64,000 nt of DNA from Bacteroidota bacterium (GCA_030706605.1 JAUZOE010000021.1:1-64000), one strand, 5' to 3'. Shown: positions 19,713 to 28,640, counted from the first letter of the stretch. Translations and numbers: made by a program. Notes: a model not told the origin generated them from the sequence alone.

Positions 19713-20498
19713 ATGAGAAATAAAACAAAAAACAACAGTTTTCATAATTTTCCCCTGTTATTAACACTTGTGGCTTTATTTTCCTTCTGTGTAAGTCCTG
19801 TTTTGGCAAAACCAAAACCTAAAGTACTGGTCTTTTCCAAAACTGCCGGCTATCATCACCAGTCAATTGCTAACGGTATAGTAGCCATACAAAAATTGGG
19901 GGCTGAAAATAATTTTGAAGTAGACACGACTATTGATGCTGAAAAATTTACTTATGAAAATTTGAAACAATATAAAGCAGTAATATTTTTAAGTACCACA
20001 GGAGATGTATTAAACGATGAACAGGAAAAGGCATTCAAAAAATATATTGAATCAGGAGGCGGCTTCATGGGAATTCATGCTGCTACAGATTGTGAATATA
20101 ATTGGCCATGGTATGGCAACCTGGTAGGGGCTTATTTTGGAGGGCATCCTGCACAACAGGTTGCTAAATTAAATATTGTGGATCAAAAAAATATTTCTAC
20201 CAAACATTTACCAAACCCATGGATACGGAAAGATGAATGGTATAGTTTCAAATGGATGGCAAAAGGTCTTCATGTGTTGATTACCATTGATGAAAAGAGC
20301 TATGATCTTGGAACACATCCTCCAATGGGGTATCATCCAATGGCCTGGTATCATGAATATGACGGAGGCAGGGCATTTTATACAGAATTAGGTCATGTAG
20401 AAGAATCTTTTTCGGATCCTCTTTACCTGAGACATATCCTTGGGGGGATAGAATATGCTATGGGAACAAAGCATTATGGAAAGCTTAAAGTTAATTAA
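19713..20498 (+). CDS. Secreted ThuA-domain protein
   Basis: This 261-aa protein has an N-terminal signal peptide (hydrophobic core LLLTLVALFSFCV, cut near residue 32 after VLA). A single ThuA domain follows: KVLVFSKTAGYHH, VIFLSTTGD, GGGFMGIHAATD near residue 123, GGHP, and late HPMAWYHEY and GHVEESF. ThuA is a class-I glutamine-amidotransferase-like fold named from trehalose utilisation; its reaction is not settled, though links to keto-sugar metabolism recur. Secretion here puts it in the same compartment as DUF1080 and the haem proteins. The next gene starts 41 nt downstream, so they are probably co-transcribed. Confidence 0.88.
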   Translation: MRNKTKNNSFHNFPLLLTLVALFSFCVSPVLAKPKPKVLVFSKTAGYHHQSIANGIVAIQKLGAENNFEVDTTIDAEKFTYENLKQYKAVIFLSTTGDVLNDEQEKAFKKYIESGGGFMGIHAATDCEYNWPWYGNLVGAYFGGHPAQQVAKLNIVDQKNISTKHLPNPWIRKDEWYSFKWMAKGLHVLITIDEKSYDLGTHPPMGYHPMAWYHEYDGGRAFYTELGHVEESFSDPLYLRHILGGIEYAMGTKHYGKLKVN

Positions 20499-20539
20499 GG
20501 TAAAAAAATAACTACATACACAATCGATAATTAATTCAA

Positions 20540-22780
20540 ATGAAACTTAAATTGAATGTTATAATTCTGGTGACTTTAACAATGGTGATCTTTTCATGTG
20601 TTAACCAGGAGAATAGCCAAAAACCAGAATTTAATCCACATCCATCCCCAGCTTATTTATCGCCTGAAGAAAGCCTGAAAACTATGTACCTTCCTAAAGG
20701 CTATCATATGGAATTAGTGGCAAGCGAACCTATGATTAAAGATCCGGTAGCTATTACATGGGATGGTAATGGAAGAATGTATGTGGCTGAAATGCTTACT
20801 TACATGGAAGATGCTGATGCAACTGGCGAACGACTCCCATGGAGCCGGATTATGCTACTTGAAGATACTAATAATGATGGCAAAATGGACAAGAGCTCGG
20901 TATTCGTTGATAGTCTTTTATTGCCAAGAATGATGCAAAGTGTAGGGAATGAATTATTAGTAAATGAAACCAATTCAATAACGATAACCAGTTATTCTGA
21001 TACAAACGGTGATGGTAAAGCAGATTTAAAAAAGATCCTTTATAAGGATGACAAATACGTTCCCAGCGATGAGAATATGGAACATCAGCGAAGTGGGCTC
21101 GATTGGAACCTGGACAACTGGATGTATATGACTTATGAACCAGTGCGTTTCAGGTATACTAACGGGATCATGCAGGTAGATACTATTCCCAGTGGAGTTG
21201 GTGGTCAGTGGGGTTTAACGCATGATAATTACGGACGTTTATTTTTTTCCAGCGCTGGTGGCGAGACGCCGGTATTAGGTTTTCAGATTAATCCCATTTA
21301 TGGGAGACTTGATTTTGATGATGAATTCAATCCTGAGTTTCAGCAGGTGTGGCCTATCATTGCAACTCCAGATGTTCAGGGAGGTAATGCCAGGTTAAGG
21401 CCCAATAATACACTAAATCATTTTACCGCTTCATGTGGGCAGTCCATATACAGGGGTGATGGATTTCCAAAGGATTTTGTTGGCGATTACCTCGTGTGTG
21501 AACCTGTAGGAAGAATAGTCCGAAGGGCAAAAGTCTTTGATGTTAACGGAAAAACTTTTCTTAAAAACGCCTACGACAGTTCAGAGTTTATATCTTCTTC
21601 AGATATGAATTTTCGCCCTATAAATAGTGCCACGGGGCCAGATGGCGATCTATATATTGTGGACATGTACCATGGAATTATTCAACAAGGTAATTGGACA
21701 AAACCTGGGTCTTTTCTCCGAAATAAAATAGATAGTCTGGGTCTTGCTAAAAATATAGGACGTGGCCGCATCTACCGGGTTGTTTACGACGGAATTAAGA
21801 GAGGACCTAAGCCTAATATGCTAAACGAACCTACTACAACCCTTCTGAATTATCTGGGGCACCCTAATGGCTGGTGGCGGGATAATGCACAAAAACTGAT
21901 TATTACCCGTGGAGACCAATCGGTAGTTCCTGCACTGAAATCAATTGCTACGGGACAAAAAGGAGTTTCAGGAAATGATACCAGTCACCTGGCACGCATA
22001 CACGCTTTGTGGACATTAGAGGGATTGAATTCGATTGATAAAGGAACTCTTTTACATGCATTGAATGATCCGAATCCACAGGTAAGAAGAACTGCCGTGT
22101 GGATCAGTGAGGCATTCCTAAAGAAAAATGATAGCCAGATGGTAGATGAGGTTGCAAAACTTAAAGATGATCCAAGTTATGATGTTCGTGTACAGGTGCT
22201 ACTATCGATGTATAGCAGCAAATCAGACAAGGCTAAAGCTATCGTTAATGAAATAGTAAATGAAAATAAGAATAATGAAATGTTGGTAGCTACCAAGGAA
22301 GCTCTTGATAAAAACGAAATGGTAAGGGAACTTTCTGGCAGACTGGGAAGCATGGATCAGAAGGACAGAAGAACGATCCTTGGCGGAGCTATGATATTCA
22401 GATCACTATGTGCTAATTGCCATGGCGTGGATGGAAAGGGATTAGCAATTGGTAGCACGGGCATGGCTGCTCCACCACTTGTTGGAGCCAATCCATTACA
22501 ATTTTCAGAAAAAAATACAGCAATCAGGATACTATTGGGTGGGTTAACCGGCCCCGTAGAAGGAAAAAAATACCCAAGTGAGATGCCTTCGATGGCCGCA
22601 AATAGTAATGGCTGGATTGCTAATGTGCTAAGTTATGCCCGATATGAATTTGGCAATAAGTCCGGGCAAAAAAGTACTCTTTCTCCCGTTGTAAAATCGG
22701 ATGAGATAAAAATGATAAGGGAAGAAATTAAAGATAGGAATAAGCCATGGACGTTAGATGAACTTAAAAAAGTAAAGTAA
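20540..22780 (+). CDS. Second lipoprotein dehydrogenase-like propeller with HEAT-like repeats and c-haem domain
   Basis: This 746-aa protein is a shorter paralogue of 9458-12157. The lipobox is near Cys21 (VIFSC). The PVC-type dehydrogenase propeller spans about residues 45-420, with DTNNDGKMD and DTNGDGKAD loops that may bind calcium. HEAT-like repeats (about 430-600, for example DPNPQVRRTAVW) follow, then a single c-type haem site, LCANCHGVDGKG, near residue 624 with a downstream Met-containing segment. It should sit on the periplasmic side or cell surface and pass electrons from substrate oxidation. Pairing with ThuA is common for this architecture. A 21-bp palindrome about 80 nt downstream ends the cluster. 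Confidence 0.82.
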   Translation: MKLKLNVIILVTLTMVIFSCVNQENSQKPEFNPHPSPAYLSPEESLKTMYLPKGYHMELVASEPMIKDPVAITWDGNGRMYVAEMLTYMEDADATGERLPWSRIMLLEDTNNDGKMDKSSVFVDSLLLPRMMQSVGNELLVNETNSITITSYSDTNGDGKADLKKILYKDDKYVPSDENMEHQRSGLDWNLDNWMYMTYEPVRFRYTNGIMQVDTIPSGVGGQWGLTHDNYGRLFFSSAGGETPVLGFQINPIYGRLDFDDEFNPEFQQVWPIIATPDVQGGNARLRPNNTLNHFTASCGQSIYRGDGFPKDFVGDYLVCEPVGRIVRRAKVFDVNGKTFLKNAYDSSEFISSSDMNFRPINSATGPDGDLYIVDMYHGIIQQGNWTKPGSFLRNKIDSLGLAKNIGRGRIYRVVYDGIKRGPKPNMLNEPTTTLLNYLGHPNGWWRDNAQKLIITRGDQSVVPALKSIATGQKGVSGNDTSHLARIHALWTLEGLNSIDKGTLLHALNDPNPQVRRTAVWISEAFLKKNDSQMVDEVAKLKDDPSYDVRVQVLLSMYSSKSDKAKAIVNEIVNENKNNEMLVATKEALDKNEMVRELSGRLGSMDQKDRRTILGGAMIFRSLCANCHGVDGKGLAIGSTGMAAPPLVGANPLQFSEKNTAIRILLGGLTGPVEGKKYPSEMPSMAANSNGWIANVLSYARYEFGNKSGQKSTLSPVVKSDEIKMIREEIKDRNKPWTLDELKKVK

Positions 22781-22860
22781 AATAGAACTTATTTGATTTT
22801 ATTTTCAGTAACATCTCATAAACCCAGTTTATATTCAAAAAACTAATAGATTATCGTCGT

Positions 22861-22906
22861 AATTAATAAAAAGAATTGAGTAAACACTCAATTCTTTTTA
22901 TTAATT
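22861..22906 (+). terminator. Perfect 21-bp palindromic hairpin, probable bidirectional terminator
   Basis: Arms 22861-22881 and 22886-22906 are perfect reverse complements (core AAAAAGAATTGAGT) around a 4-nt loop. The right arm carries TTTTTATTAATT and the left arm is A-rich, so it can work on either strand. It sits 80 nt after the second dehydrogenase and just before the ebo promoter. Confidence 0.75.
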
Positions 22907-22924
22907 CTTTAACCTGATTTTTAA

Positions 22925-22932
22925 TAACTTTG
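22925..22932 (+). promoter_or_regulatory. Putative -7 promoter element of the TMEM220-ebo operon
   Basis: TAACTTTG matches TAnnTTTG exactly and lies 16 nt before the ATG of the first operon gene, right after the palindromic terminator. No clear -33 TTG is seen. Confidence 0.55.
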
Positions 22933-22948
22933 TTAATTACAAAAGAAT

Positions 22949-23314
22949 ATGTTACTAATTATTTTAAATGCTTTTTTTTGTCTTGCATTTGCAGCATTTG
23001 CTTATGTGAATTTAAATGATAAAGATGCCTGGCTATGGGTCAGTATTTATATGGTGGCTTCGGTTTGCTGTGGCCTGGTAGTTTTTGGGAAATATTATCC
23101 AGTTGTATACCTTATCGCCATTGCCTTTTATCTTATATATGCAATCATATTATTTTTTACAAAAGATGGTGTTTGGGATTGGATAACAAAGTATAAAAAA
23201 GAAAGTATTGTACAAAGTATGCAGGCAACTAAGCCTTATATAGAGCAGACGAGAGAATTTTTTGGATTGCTTATTATCAGTGCTGCTTTGGCAATTAATT
23301 ATTTTGCAGCTTAA
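22949..23314 (+). CDS. TMEM220-family small membrane protein
   Basis: This 121-aa, strongly hydrophobic protein has four predicted membrane helices (about residues 1-18, 26-45, 47-67 and 100-120) and a polar loop between helices 3 and 4. The segment AYVNLNDKDAWLWVSIYM resembles the TMEM220 family, which has no known function. It lies directly behind the putative ebo promoter, and eboA begins 11 nt after its stop. It is therefore probably the first gene of the ebo transcript and a candidate extra component. Assignment to TMEM220 rests on pattern recognition. Confidence 0.7.
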   Translation: MLLIILNAFFCLAFAAFAYVNLNDKDAWLWVSIYMVASVCCGLVVFGKYYPVVYLIAIAFYLIYAIILFFTKDGVWDWITKYKKESIVQSMQATKPYIEQTREFFGLLIISAALAINYFAA

Positions 23315-23325
23315 TAATTGTTGTA

Positions 23326-24210
23326 GTGAAAAATGAAATTTATTCATATGATATAGAGGAGTTAAAAAAATTATTATTAGCTCTTATAAAGCAAAACCTT
23401 GAACAGGCTAATTATTTTTGGCTTGAAGAAAAATCAGGTATTGTTAGTTCAGAAAATAATAGTTCTCAATTGAATCTCTCTTTTGTAGCTATTCCCCGAA
23501 AAACCGGGAAACAAATAATTACTTTAACTCCTGTTCAAAAGGAACATGTCAACTCTATTCTTCCTGGATTTTCTGTTAATAACTGGCCTTTGCACAGGCT
23601 ATGCAGGATTTGGATATTACTCCATGTGAATGCCGGCGAAAAAGATAAATATTATAATAAAATTGACGCCCTTTTTAAAAACGCGGAGATGAATGAATTA
23701 GCAGATCTTTATTCTGCTTTACCATTATTTGCTTATCCGGAAATATGGACAAAACGTTGTGCGGAAGGTATAAGAAGTAATATAGGCATAGTGCTCGACG
23801 CAATTATGTATGATAATCCTTATCCCTCAAAATACCTAGTCGAGTCAGCCTGGAACCAACTGGTATTGAAAGCTTTTTTTACAGAAAAAGATGTTAATCG
23901 CATTTTTGGATTAGATGAAAGATCAAATCCAAAATTAGCATCAACACTTATTGATTACGCCCATGAGCGTTGGGCTGCTAACCGTATTGTTAATGTTCAG
24001 CTTTGGAGACTAGTGGGTAAGTTCATTGATGAAACTAATTTCCCTGACATTCAAAAAGTATTTGCTTCCGGTGATATTAAATCAAGGAAAGCCATAGCGC
24101 TAACCTGTGCCCAAAGCGATTATGAACAAGCTAAAAATTTATTGGATACCGTGCAAGAACTTAAAACTGAAATAAGAGAAAATAAATTAAATTGGATAAA
24201 TCTAAACTAA
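23326..24210 (+). CDS. eboA: EboA-domain protein
   Basis: This 294-aa soluble protein matches EboA, the first protein of ebo clusters. The gene order behind it (TatD hydrolase, UbiA, dehydroquinate-synthase-like, TIM barrel, phosphodiesterase) fixes the identity. It is mostly helical, with conserved-looking patches DLYSALPLFAYPE, RCAEGIRSNIG and DNPYPSKYL; the catalytic role is unknown. The GTG start at 23326 lies 11 nt after the TMEM220 stop. No signal peptide is present. Ebo proteins are linked to export or processing of secondary metabolites; in cyanobacteria they help a scytonemin precursor reach the periplasm. Confidence 0.85.
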   Translation: MKNEIYSYDIEELKKLLLALIKQNLEQANYFWLEEKSGIVSSENNSSQLNLSFVAIPRKTGKQIITLTPVQKEHVNSILPGFSVNNWPLHRLCRIWILLHVNAGEKDKYYNKIDALFKNAEMNELADLYSALPLFAYPEIWTKRCAEGIRSNIGIVLDAIMYDNPYPSKYLVESAWNQLVLKAFFTEKDVNRIFGLDERSNPKLASTLIDYAHERWAANRIVNVQLWRLVGKFIDETNFPDIQKVFASGDIKSRKAIALTCAQSDYEQAKNLLDTVQELKTEIRENKLNWINLN

Positions 24211-24301
24211 TGAATGGATAATTTTTTTAGCATAACCATTAAGTACAATATTTATTTTTTAAGATAATATCTGCAATAATTATTAATCCAGAATCGAATA
24301 T

Positions 24302-25288
24302 ATGTGCTGCAATAACCTTATAAATGAAAATGAGAACCATTTGAAAGAGGCCATTCCTGTTGATCTCCAAAATATTCGTGGAATGAAATTTTTTGACCCT
24401 CATGTTCACATGACAAGTCGAACCACCGATGATTACCAGGCAATGGCGGATGCGGGAGTAATAGCACTTATTGAACCTGCTTTTTGGCTCGGACAACCAC
24501 GTACCGGACTTGACACTTTCAGAGATTACTACAGCAGTTTAATTGGATGGGAGCGTTTTCGTTCTTCGCAATTTGGCATTAAACATTACTGTACTATCGG
24601 CTTAAATTCAAGGGAAGCTAATAATGAATCACTTGCTGAACAGGTGATGGAAATACTTCCCATGTTTATTTATAAAGAAGGTGTCGTAGGAGTAGGCGAA
24701 ATTGGTTTTGATGACCAAACAGCGCTTGAAGAGAAATATTATCGCCAGCAGTTGATTCTTGCAAAGGAAGCTGGTTTGCCGGTTCAGATTCATACCCCTC
24801 ATCGTGATAAGAAAAAAGGCACTCAATTAAGTATGGATATTGCTTTGGAACATGGGCTCGATCCATATATGGTGATTGTTGATCACAATAATGAGGAAAC
24901 AGTTAAAGATGTATTAGATAAAGGCTTTTGGGCAGCATTTACTATTTATCCTTTTACCAAAATGGGGAACGAACGCATGGTGGAAATTGTTAAACAATAT
25001 GGAACTGAAAGGATAATGATCAATTCCGCGGCAGACTGGGGAATTAGCGATCCCTTGGCTGTACCAAAAACTGCGTCTCTTATGAAGCTACGTGGTATTA
25101 GTGACGAGGATATACAATTAGTCACCTATAGGAATGCTATTACAGCTTTTGGGCAGAGTGGGCAAATAAATGAGACAGATTTCGGTAATTCCAAAAATAT
25201 AGATCAGTCTGAAAAATTTGAAGGCAATACCATACTTCGTGGTGGCCAGCAACCACGGATCGACTCATCTTCTATCATCATCAGTTAA
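24302..25288 (+). CDS. eboB: EboB, TatD-like metal-dependent hydrolase
   Basis: This 328-aa amidohydrolase-fold protein has the TatD metal-site order: DPHVHM (His34, His36), GEIGFD near residue 138 (Glu), QIHTPH near 162 (His) and VDHNNE near 197 (His), with NSAADWG near 241 carrying the late Asp. It likely hydrolyses a small metabolite in the ebo pathway rather than DNA. The first 27 residues before MKFFDPHVHM are poorly conserved in appearance, and a later start at Met28 is possible. There is a 91-nt gap after eboA and 9 nt to the next gene. Confidence 0.88.
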   Translation: MCCNNLINENENHLKEAIPVDLQNIRGMKFFDPHVHMTSRTTDDYQAMADAGVIALIEPAFWLGQPRTGLDTFRDYYSSLIGWERFRSSQFGIKHYCTIGLNSREANNESLAEQVMEILPMFIYKEGVVGVGEIGFDDQTALEEKYYRQQLILAKEAGLPVQIHTPHRDKKKGTQLSMDIALEHGLDPYMVIVDHNNEETVKDVLDKGFWAAFTIYPFTKMGNERMVEIVKQYGTERIMINSAADWGISDPLAVPKTASLMKLRGISDEDIQLVTYRNAITAFGQSGQINETDFGNSKNIDQSEKFEGNTILRGGQQPRIDSSSIIIS

Positions 25289-25297
25289 TGAATCCTC

Positions 25298-26188
25298 TTG
25301 AAAAAAACTATTGCGTATTTCAAATTGATGAGGCCGGCAAATATTGTAACCTCAATAGCTGATGTACTTGCCGGAGTTGCAATTTCAGGATTTTTTATGA
25401 AGTCAGGTTTATTGGTTGATCAGATTTTATCAATTATTTTGTTGTGCATTTCAACAATAGGGCTTTATGGTGGAGGTGTGGTCTTTAATGATGTGTTTGA
25501 TGCAGAGTTAGATAAAATAGAAAGACCTGAGCGGCCCATTCCTATGGGAATTATTACTGTAAAAGAAGGTACTTTATTTGCGATTTTCTTATTGCTTTTG
25601 GGTATCGCGGCTGCCTTTATAGTAAACCCGGTTTCCGGTATTTTGTCAATTAGTATTGCTATTTCTGCAATTGTTTATGATAAATGGGGAAAACACCATC
25701 CTTTTCTAGGACCGGTGAATATGGGATTGTGTCGTGGCCTTAATCTTCTATTGGGTATAAGTATTTTAGCTATTCAACTTAATCAATATTGGTATGTGGC
25801 TATTATTCCTATAATTTATATAGCTTCTATTACAATGGTTAGCAGGGGAGAAGTGCATGGGGGGAAAAGTAAAACACTTTATTTTGCGGGGTTTCTTTAT
25901 ATTCTGGTTGCTGGTTCTATTTTTATTATTTCCTTTTATAATAAAAACAAAATACTCACTTTGATCTTCTTATTACCTTTTTTATGGATGATTTTTACTC
26001 CTTTATTTAAAGCAATTCATCAACCGATAGGAAAAAATATTGGTAAAGCGGTTAAAGCCGGAGTTATTGCTTTAATATTACTTAATGCTTCATGGGCAGC
26101 AGCATTCGGTTCAATGTGGGTAGCTTTATTAATAGTGCTTTTATTGCCTTTATCTTTGTACCTGGCAAAGAAATTTGCTGTAACATGA
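25298..26188 (+). CDS. eboC: EboC, UbiA-family prenyltransferase
   Basis: This 296-aa integral membrane protein has about eight to nine helices and the first UbiA Asp-rich motif NDVFDAELD at residues 64-72. A second, less canonical region lies around YDKWGKHHPFLG near residue 127. It should transfer a prenyl or related isoprenoid chain to an unknown acceptor made by the ebo enzymes. The start is TTG at 25298, 9 nt after the eboB stop; the next in-frame ATG (25328) would begin at MRPANIV and remove the residues that normally precede this motif. The ATG at 25288 is in another frame and soon hits a stop. Confidence 0.88.
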   Translation: MKKTIAYFKLMRPANIVTSIADVLAGVAISGFFMKSGLLVDQILSIILLCISTIGLYGGGVVFNDVFDAELDKIERPERPIPMGIITVKEGTLFAIFLLLLGIAAAFIVNPVSGILSISIAISAIVYDKWGKHHPFLGPVNMGLCRGLNLLLGISILAIQLNQYWYVAIIPIIYIASITMVSRGEVHGGKSKTLYFAGFLYILVAGSIFIISFYNKNKILTLIFLLPFLWMIFTPLFKAIHQPIGKNIGKAVKAGVIALILLNASWAAAFGSMWVALLIVLLLPLSLYLAKKFAVT

Positions 26189-26240
26189 AGAAGGAATCAA
26201 GTTGGTTTAAAAATTATCAGCCAGCTTTAAAATTATATTT

Positions 26241-27392
26241 ATGGATTATATAGAACAGGAATTTAGTGTAAAGTTTGATTACAGAGTTTATTTCACTACC
26301 GCACTTTTTAATCTTTCAAATACAATTTTAGATGATTTTTTTTGTAAAAAAAAATCATCATCGTCTCAAAAAATATTTTTTGTAATCGATCAGAATGTTG
26401 TTGAGACTCATCCTTATCTAATCGAAGAAATTTCTTCTTATTTTAAAAAATATCAAACGGTTCATTTAATTGAAGACATATTAATAATGCCTGGTGGGGA
26501 AGTGGCAAAAAATGATCTTACCTTATTTAATAAAATTCTAAATGCAGTCAATTTTTATAATATTGACAGGCATTCTTACATAGCTGGAATTGGCGGAGGT
26601 TCAGTGCTCGATGTTGTAGGATATGCTGCTGCGGTATCTCACAGAGGTATCAGGCATATCAGAATTCCTACTACTACTTTATCTCAAAATGACTCAGGGG
26701 TAGGGGTAAAGAATAGTATTAATTACTTTAATAAAAAAAATTTTTTAGGCACATTTGCGCCTCCTGTTGCTGTAATTAATGATGAGCAGTTTTTGAAAAC
26801 ACTATCTGATCGCGATTGGCGTTCAGGGATTGCAGAAGCGGTTAAAGTAGCTTTAATAAAGGATGCTACATTTTTTGATTGGATTGAAAATAATGCAGAT
26901 CAATTAGTCGCCCGAAATATGAATTCCATGAATTTTCTTGTAAGGCGATGTGCTGAACTTCATCTTGAGCATATCGCCGGTGGAGATCCTTTTGAAATGG
27001 GTTCTTCACGACCGTTGGACTTTGGCCATTGGAGTGCTCATAAATTAGAACAACTTACTAATTTTGAAATATTGCATGGCGAGGCAGTAGCAATGGGTAT
27101 TGCACTAGATAGCATGTATTCATTTCTTTCCGGCAGATTAACTGAAGAGAAAGCAGAAAGAATTATTAAATTACTGGTTCAGTTAGGCTTTGAAATTTCT
27201 CATCCTTTTATGGAAATTAAAGAAGGTAGTGATATTTTATTGGGATTAGATGAATTCAGGGAACACCTTGGTGGCAATTTAACTATTATGCTGTTGCGCG
27301 ATATAGGAATTGGAGAAGAAGTGCACGAAATAGATATTCCATTACTGATCAAAGCATCACAACAACTAAAGACTTATTCAGAGAAAAAATAA
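26241..27392 (+). CDS. eboD: EboD, 3-dehydroquinate-synthase-like sugar phosphate cyclase
   Basis: This 383-aa protein has the sugar-phosphate-cyclase fold. The NAD site GGGSVLDVVGY lies near residue 118 and is followed by RIPTTTLSQNDSGVGVKNS. The three metal ligands expected for dehydroquinate synthases are all present: Glu199 (GIAEAVK), His263 (FGHWSAH) and His279 (HGEAVAMG). The catalytic core therefore looks intact, although the substrate is probably not DAHP because ebo members form a separate branch. The surrounding NFLGTFAPP segment differs from shikimate-pathway enzymes. It starts 52 nt after eboC and ends 17 nt before eboE. Confidence 0.9.
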   Translation: MDYIEQEFSVKFDYRVYFTTALFNLSNTILDDFFCKKKSSSSQKIFFVIDQNVVETHPYLIEEISSYFKKYQTVHLIEDILIMPGGEVAKNDLTLFNKILNAVNFYNIDRHSYIAGIGGGSVLDVVGYAAAVSHRGIRHIRIPTTTLSQNDSGVGVKNSINYFNKKNFLGTFAPPVAVINDEQFLKTLSDRDWRSGIAEAVKVALIKDATFFDWIENNADQLVARNMNSMNFLVRRCAELHLEHIAGGDPFEMGSSRPLDFGHWSAHKLEQLTNFEILHGEAVAMGIALDSMYSFLSGRLTEEKAERIIKLLVQLGFEISHPFMEIKEGSDILLGLDEFREHLGGNLTIMLLRDIGIGEEVHEIDIPLLIKASQQLKTYSEKK

Positions 27393-27409
27393 ATTTATAA
27401 TTAGATAAT

Positions 27410-28615
27410 ATGCTCACTAATTCCGGTCATTTAACTTACTGTACAAATATTCACAGCGGTGAAAACTGGAAAGATCATTTCAATGAAATAAAAATAAATT
27501 TTCCAGGAATAAAACAAAAACTTTCGCCTGGTAAATCCATGGGAATAGGTTTGCGCTTATCAAATATTGCAAGTGTTGACCTTCTTGAAGAAGAAAATTT
27601 GGAAGTGTTTAAAAACTGGCTTCATGAAAACGATGCTTATGTATTTACAATGAATGGGTTTCCATATGGCAGTTTTCATGATGCTCGTGTAAAAGACCAG
27701 GTACATGCTCCCGACTGGACTACCCAGGAAAGAGTAGCATATACTATTAGATTATTTCAAATTTTAAAAGACCTTATACCGGCAGATTCAGAAGGGAGTA
27801 TTTCCACTTCACCATTGACTTACAGGCATTGGTTTAAACAAGGGGGTGGTTTAAAAAATGCAAGGGAATTAGCGACTGATAATATGGTGCTTGTTGTAGA
27901 AAATCTTATAGAAATTCATCAATCAACCGGGAAAGTTTTACATCTTGATATTGAACCAGAACCTGACGGAATGCTTGAAACTGGAAACGAATTTATTCAT
28001 TGGTTTAAGAATGATTTGCTTGTTAGGGGAGCAAAAAAAATAGCTGCTAAATTTGATGTAACTCTATCAAAGGCAGAAGAATTATTGAAAGAGCATGTAA
28101 GATTGTGTTATGATGTATGCCACTTTGCTATTGGCTATGAGCCTCACGAGGAAATTATCCATGAGGTTTTAGAATCGGGGATAAAGATTGGTAAATTACA
28201 AATAAGCGCAGCACTTAAAGGAGCAATGGACAAAGACATTTTGTTGAGGCAAAATATAAAAGAAAGCTTTTCGGGGTATAATGAACCAACTTACCTGCAC
28301 CAGGTAGTTGCCAAAAAAAATAATGGTGAATTATTGAGGTATCCGGATCTTCCGGAAGCTTTGTCGGATTATGATAATCTTGAGGTAAATGAATGGCGTG
28401 CCCATTTTCATGTGCCTATTTTTGAAGAAATATTTGGATCATTGCAATCGACACAAAAAGATATTGAAGAAGTACTACGGTTACAAAAGAAATTTAATTT
28501 TACCAATCATCTTGAAGTGGAAACATATACCTGGGAAGTTCTTCCCGATTATATGAAATTACCAATCCAGGAGTCTGTTATAAGGGAGTTGCAATGGGTA
28601 GTGCCGCATTTATAA
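27410..28615 (+). CDS. eboE: EboE, metabolite traffic TIM-barrel protein
   Basis: This 401-aa cytoplasmic protein is recognised as EboE from its position and from the xylose-isomerase-like TIM-barrel layout: HLDIEPEPDGMLE near residue 184, CYDVCHFAIGYE near 237 and the C-terminal HLEVETYTWEVLPDYM segment. These Glu, Asp and His residues fit a divalent metal site. The exact reaction is unknown. It lies 17 nt after eboD and 25 nt before eboF on the same strand, so translation is probably linked. Confidence 0.87.
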   Translation: MLTNSGHLTYCTNIHSGENWKDHFNEIKINFPGIKQKLSPGKSMGIGLRLSNIASVDLLEEENLEVFKNWLHENDAYVFTMNGFPYGSFHDARVKDQVHAPDWTTQERVAYTIRLFQILKDLIPADSEGSISTSPLTYRHWFKQGGGLKNARELATDNMVLVVENLIEIHQSTGKVLHLDIEPEPDGMLETGNEFIHWFKNDLLVRGAKKIAAKFDVTLSKAEELLKEHVRLCYDVCHFAIGYEPHEEIIHEVLESGIKIGKLQISAALKGAMDKDILLRQNIKESFSGYNEPTYLHQVVAKKNNGELLRYPDLPEALSDYDNLEVNEWRAHFHVPIFEEIFGSLQSTQKDIEEVLRLQKKFNFTNHLEVETYTWEVLPDYMKLPIQESVIRELQWVVPHL

Positions 28616-28640
28616 AGAACAATAAACAGAATTAACGTTC

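Noticed and set aside
8123-22780. Polysaccharide utilisation locus with SusC/SusD
   Set aside because: No TonB-dependent SusC-like receptor or SusD-like lipoprotein is present; the propeller and haem proteins have different motifs.
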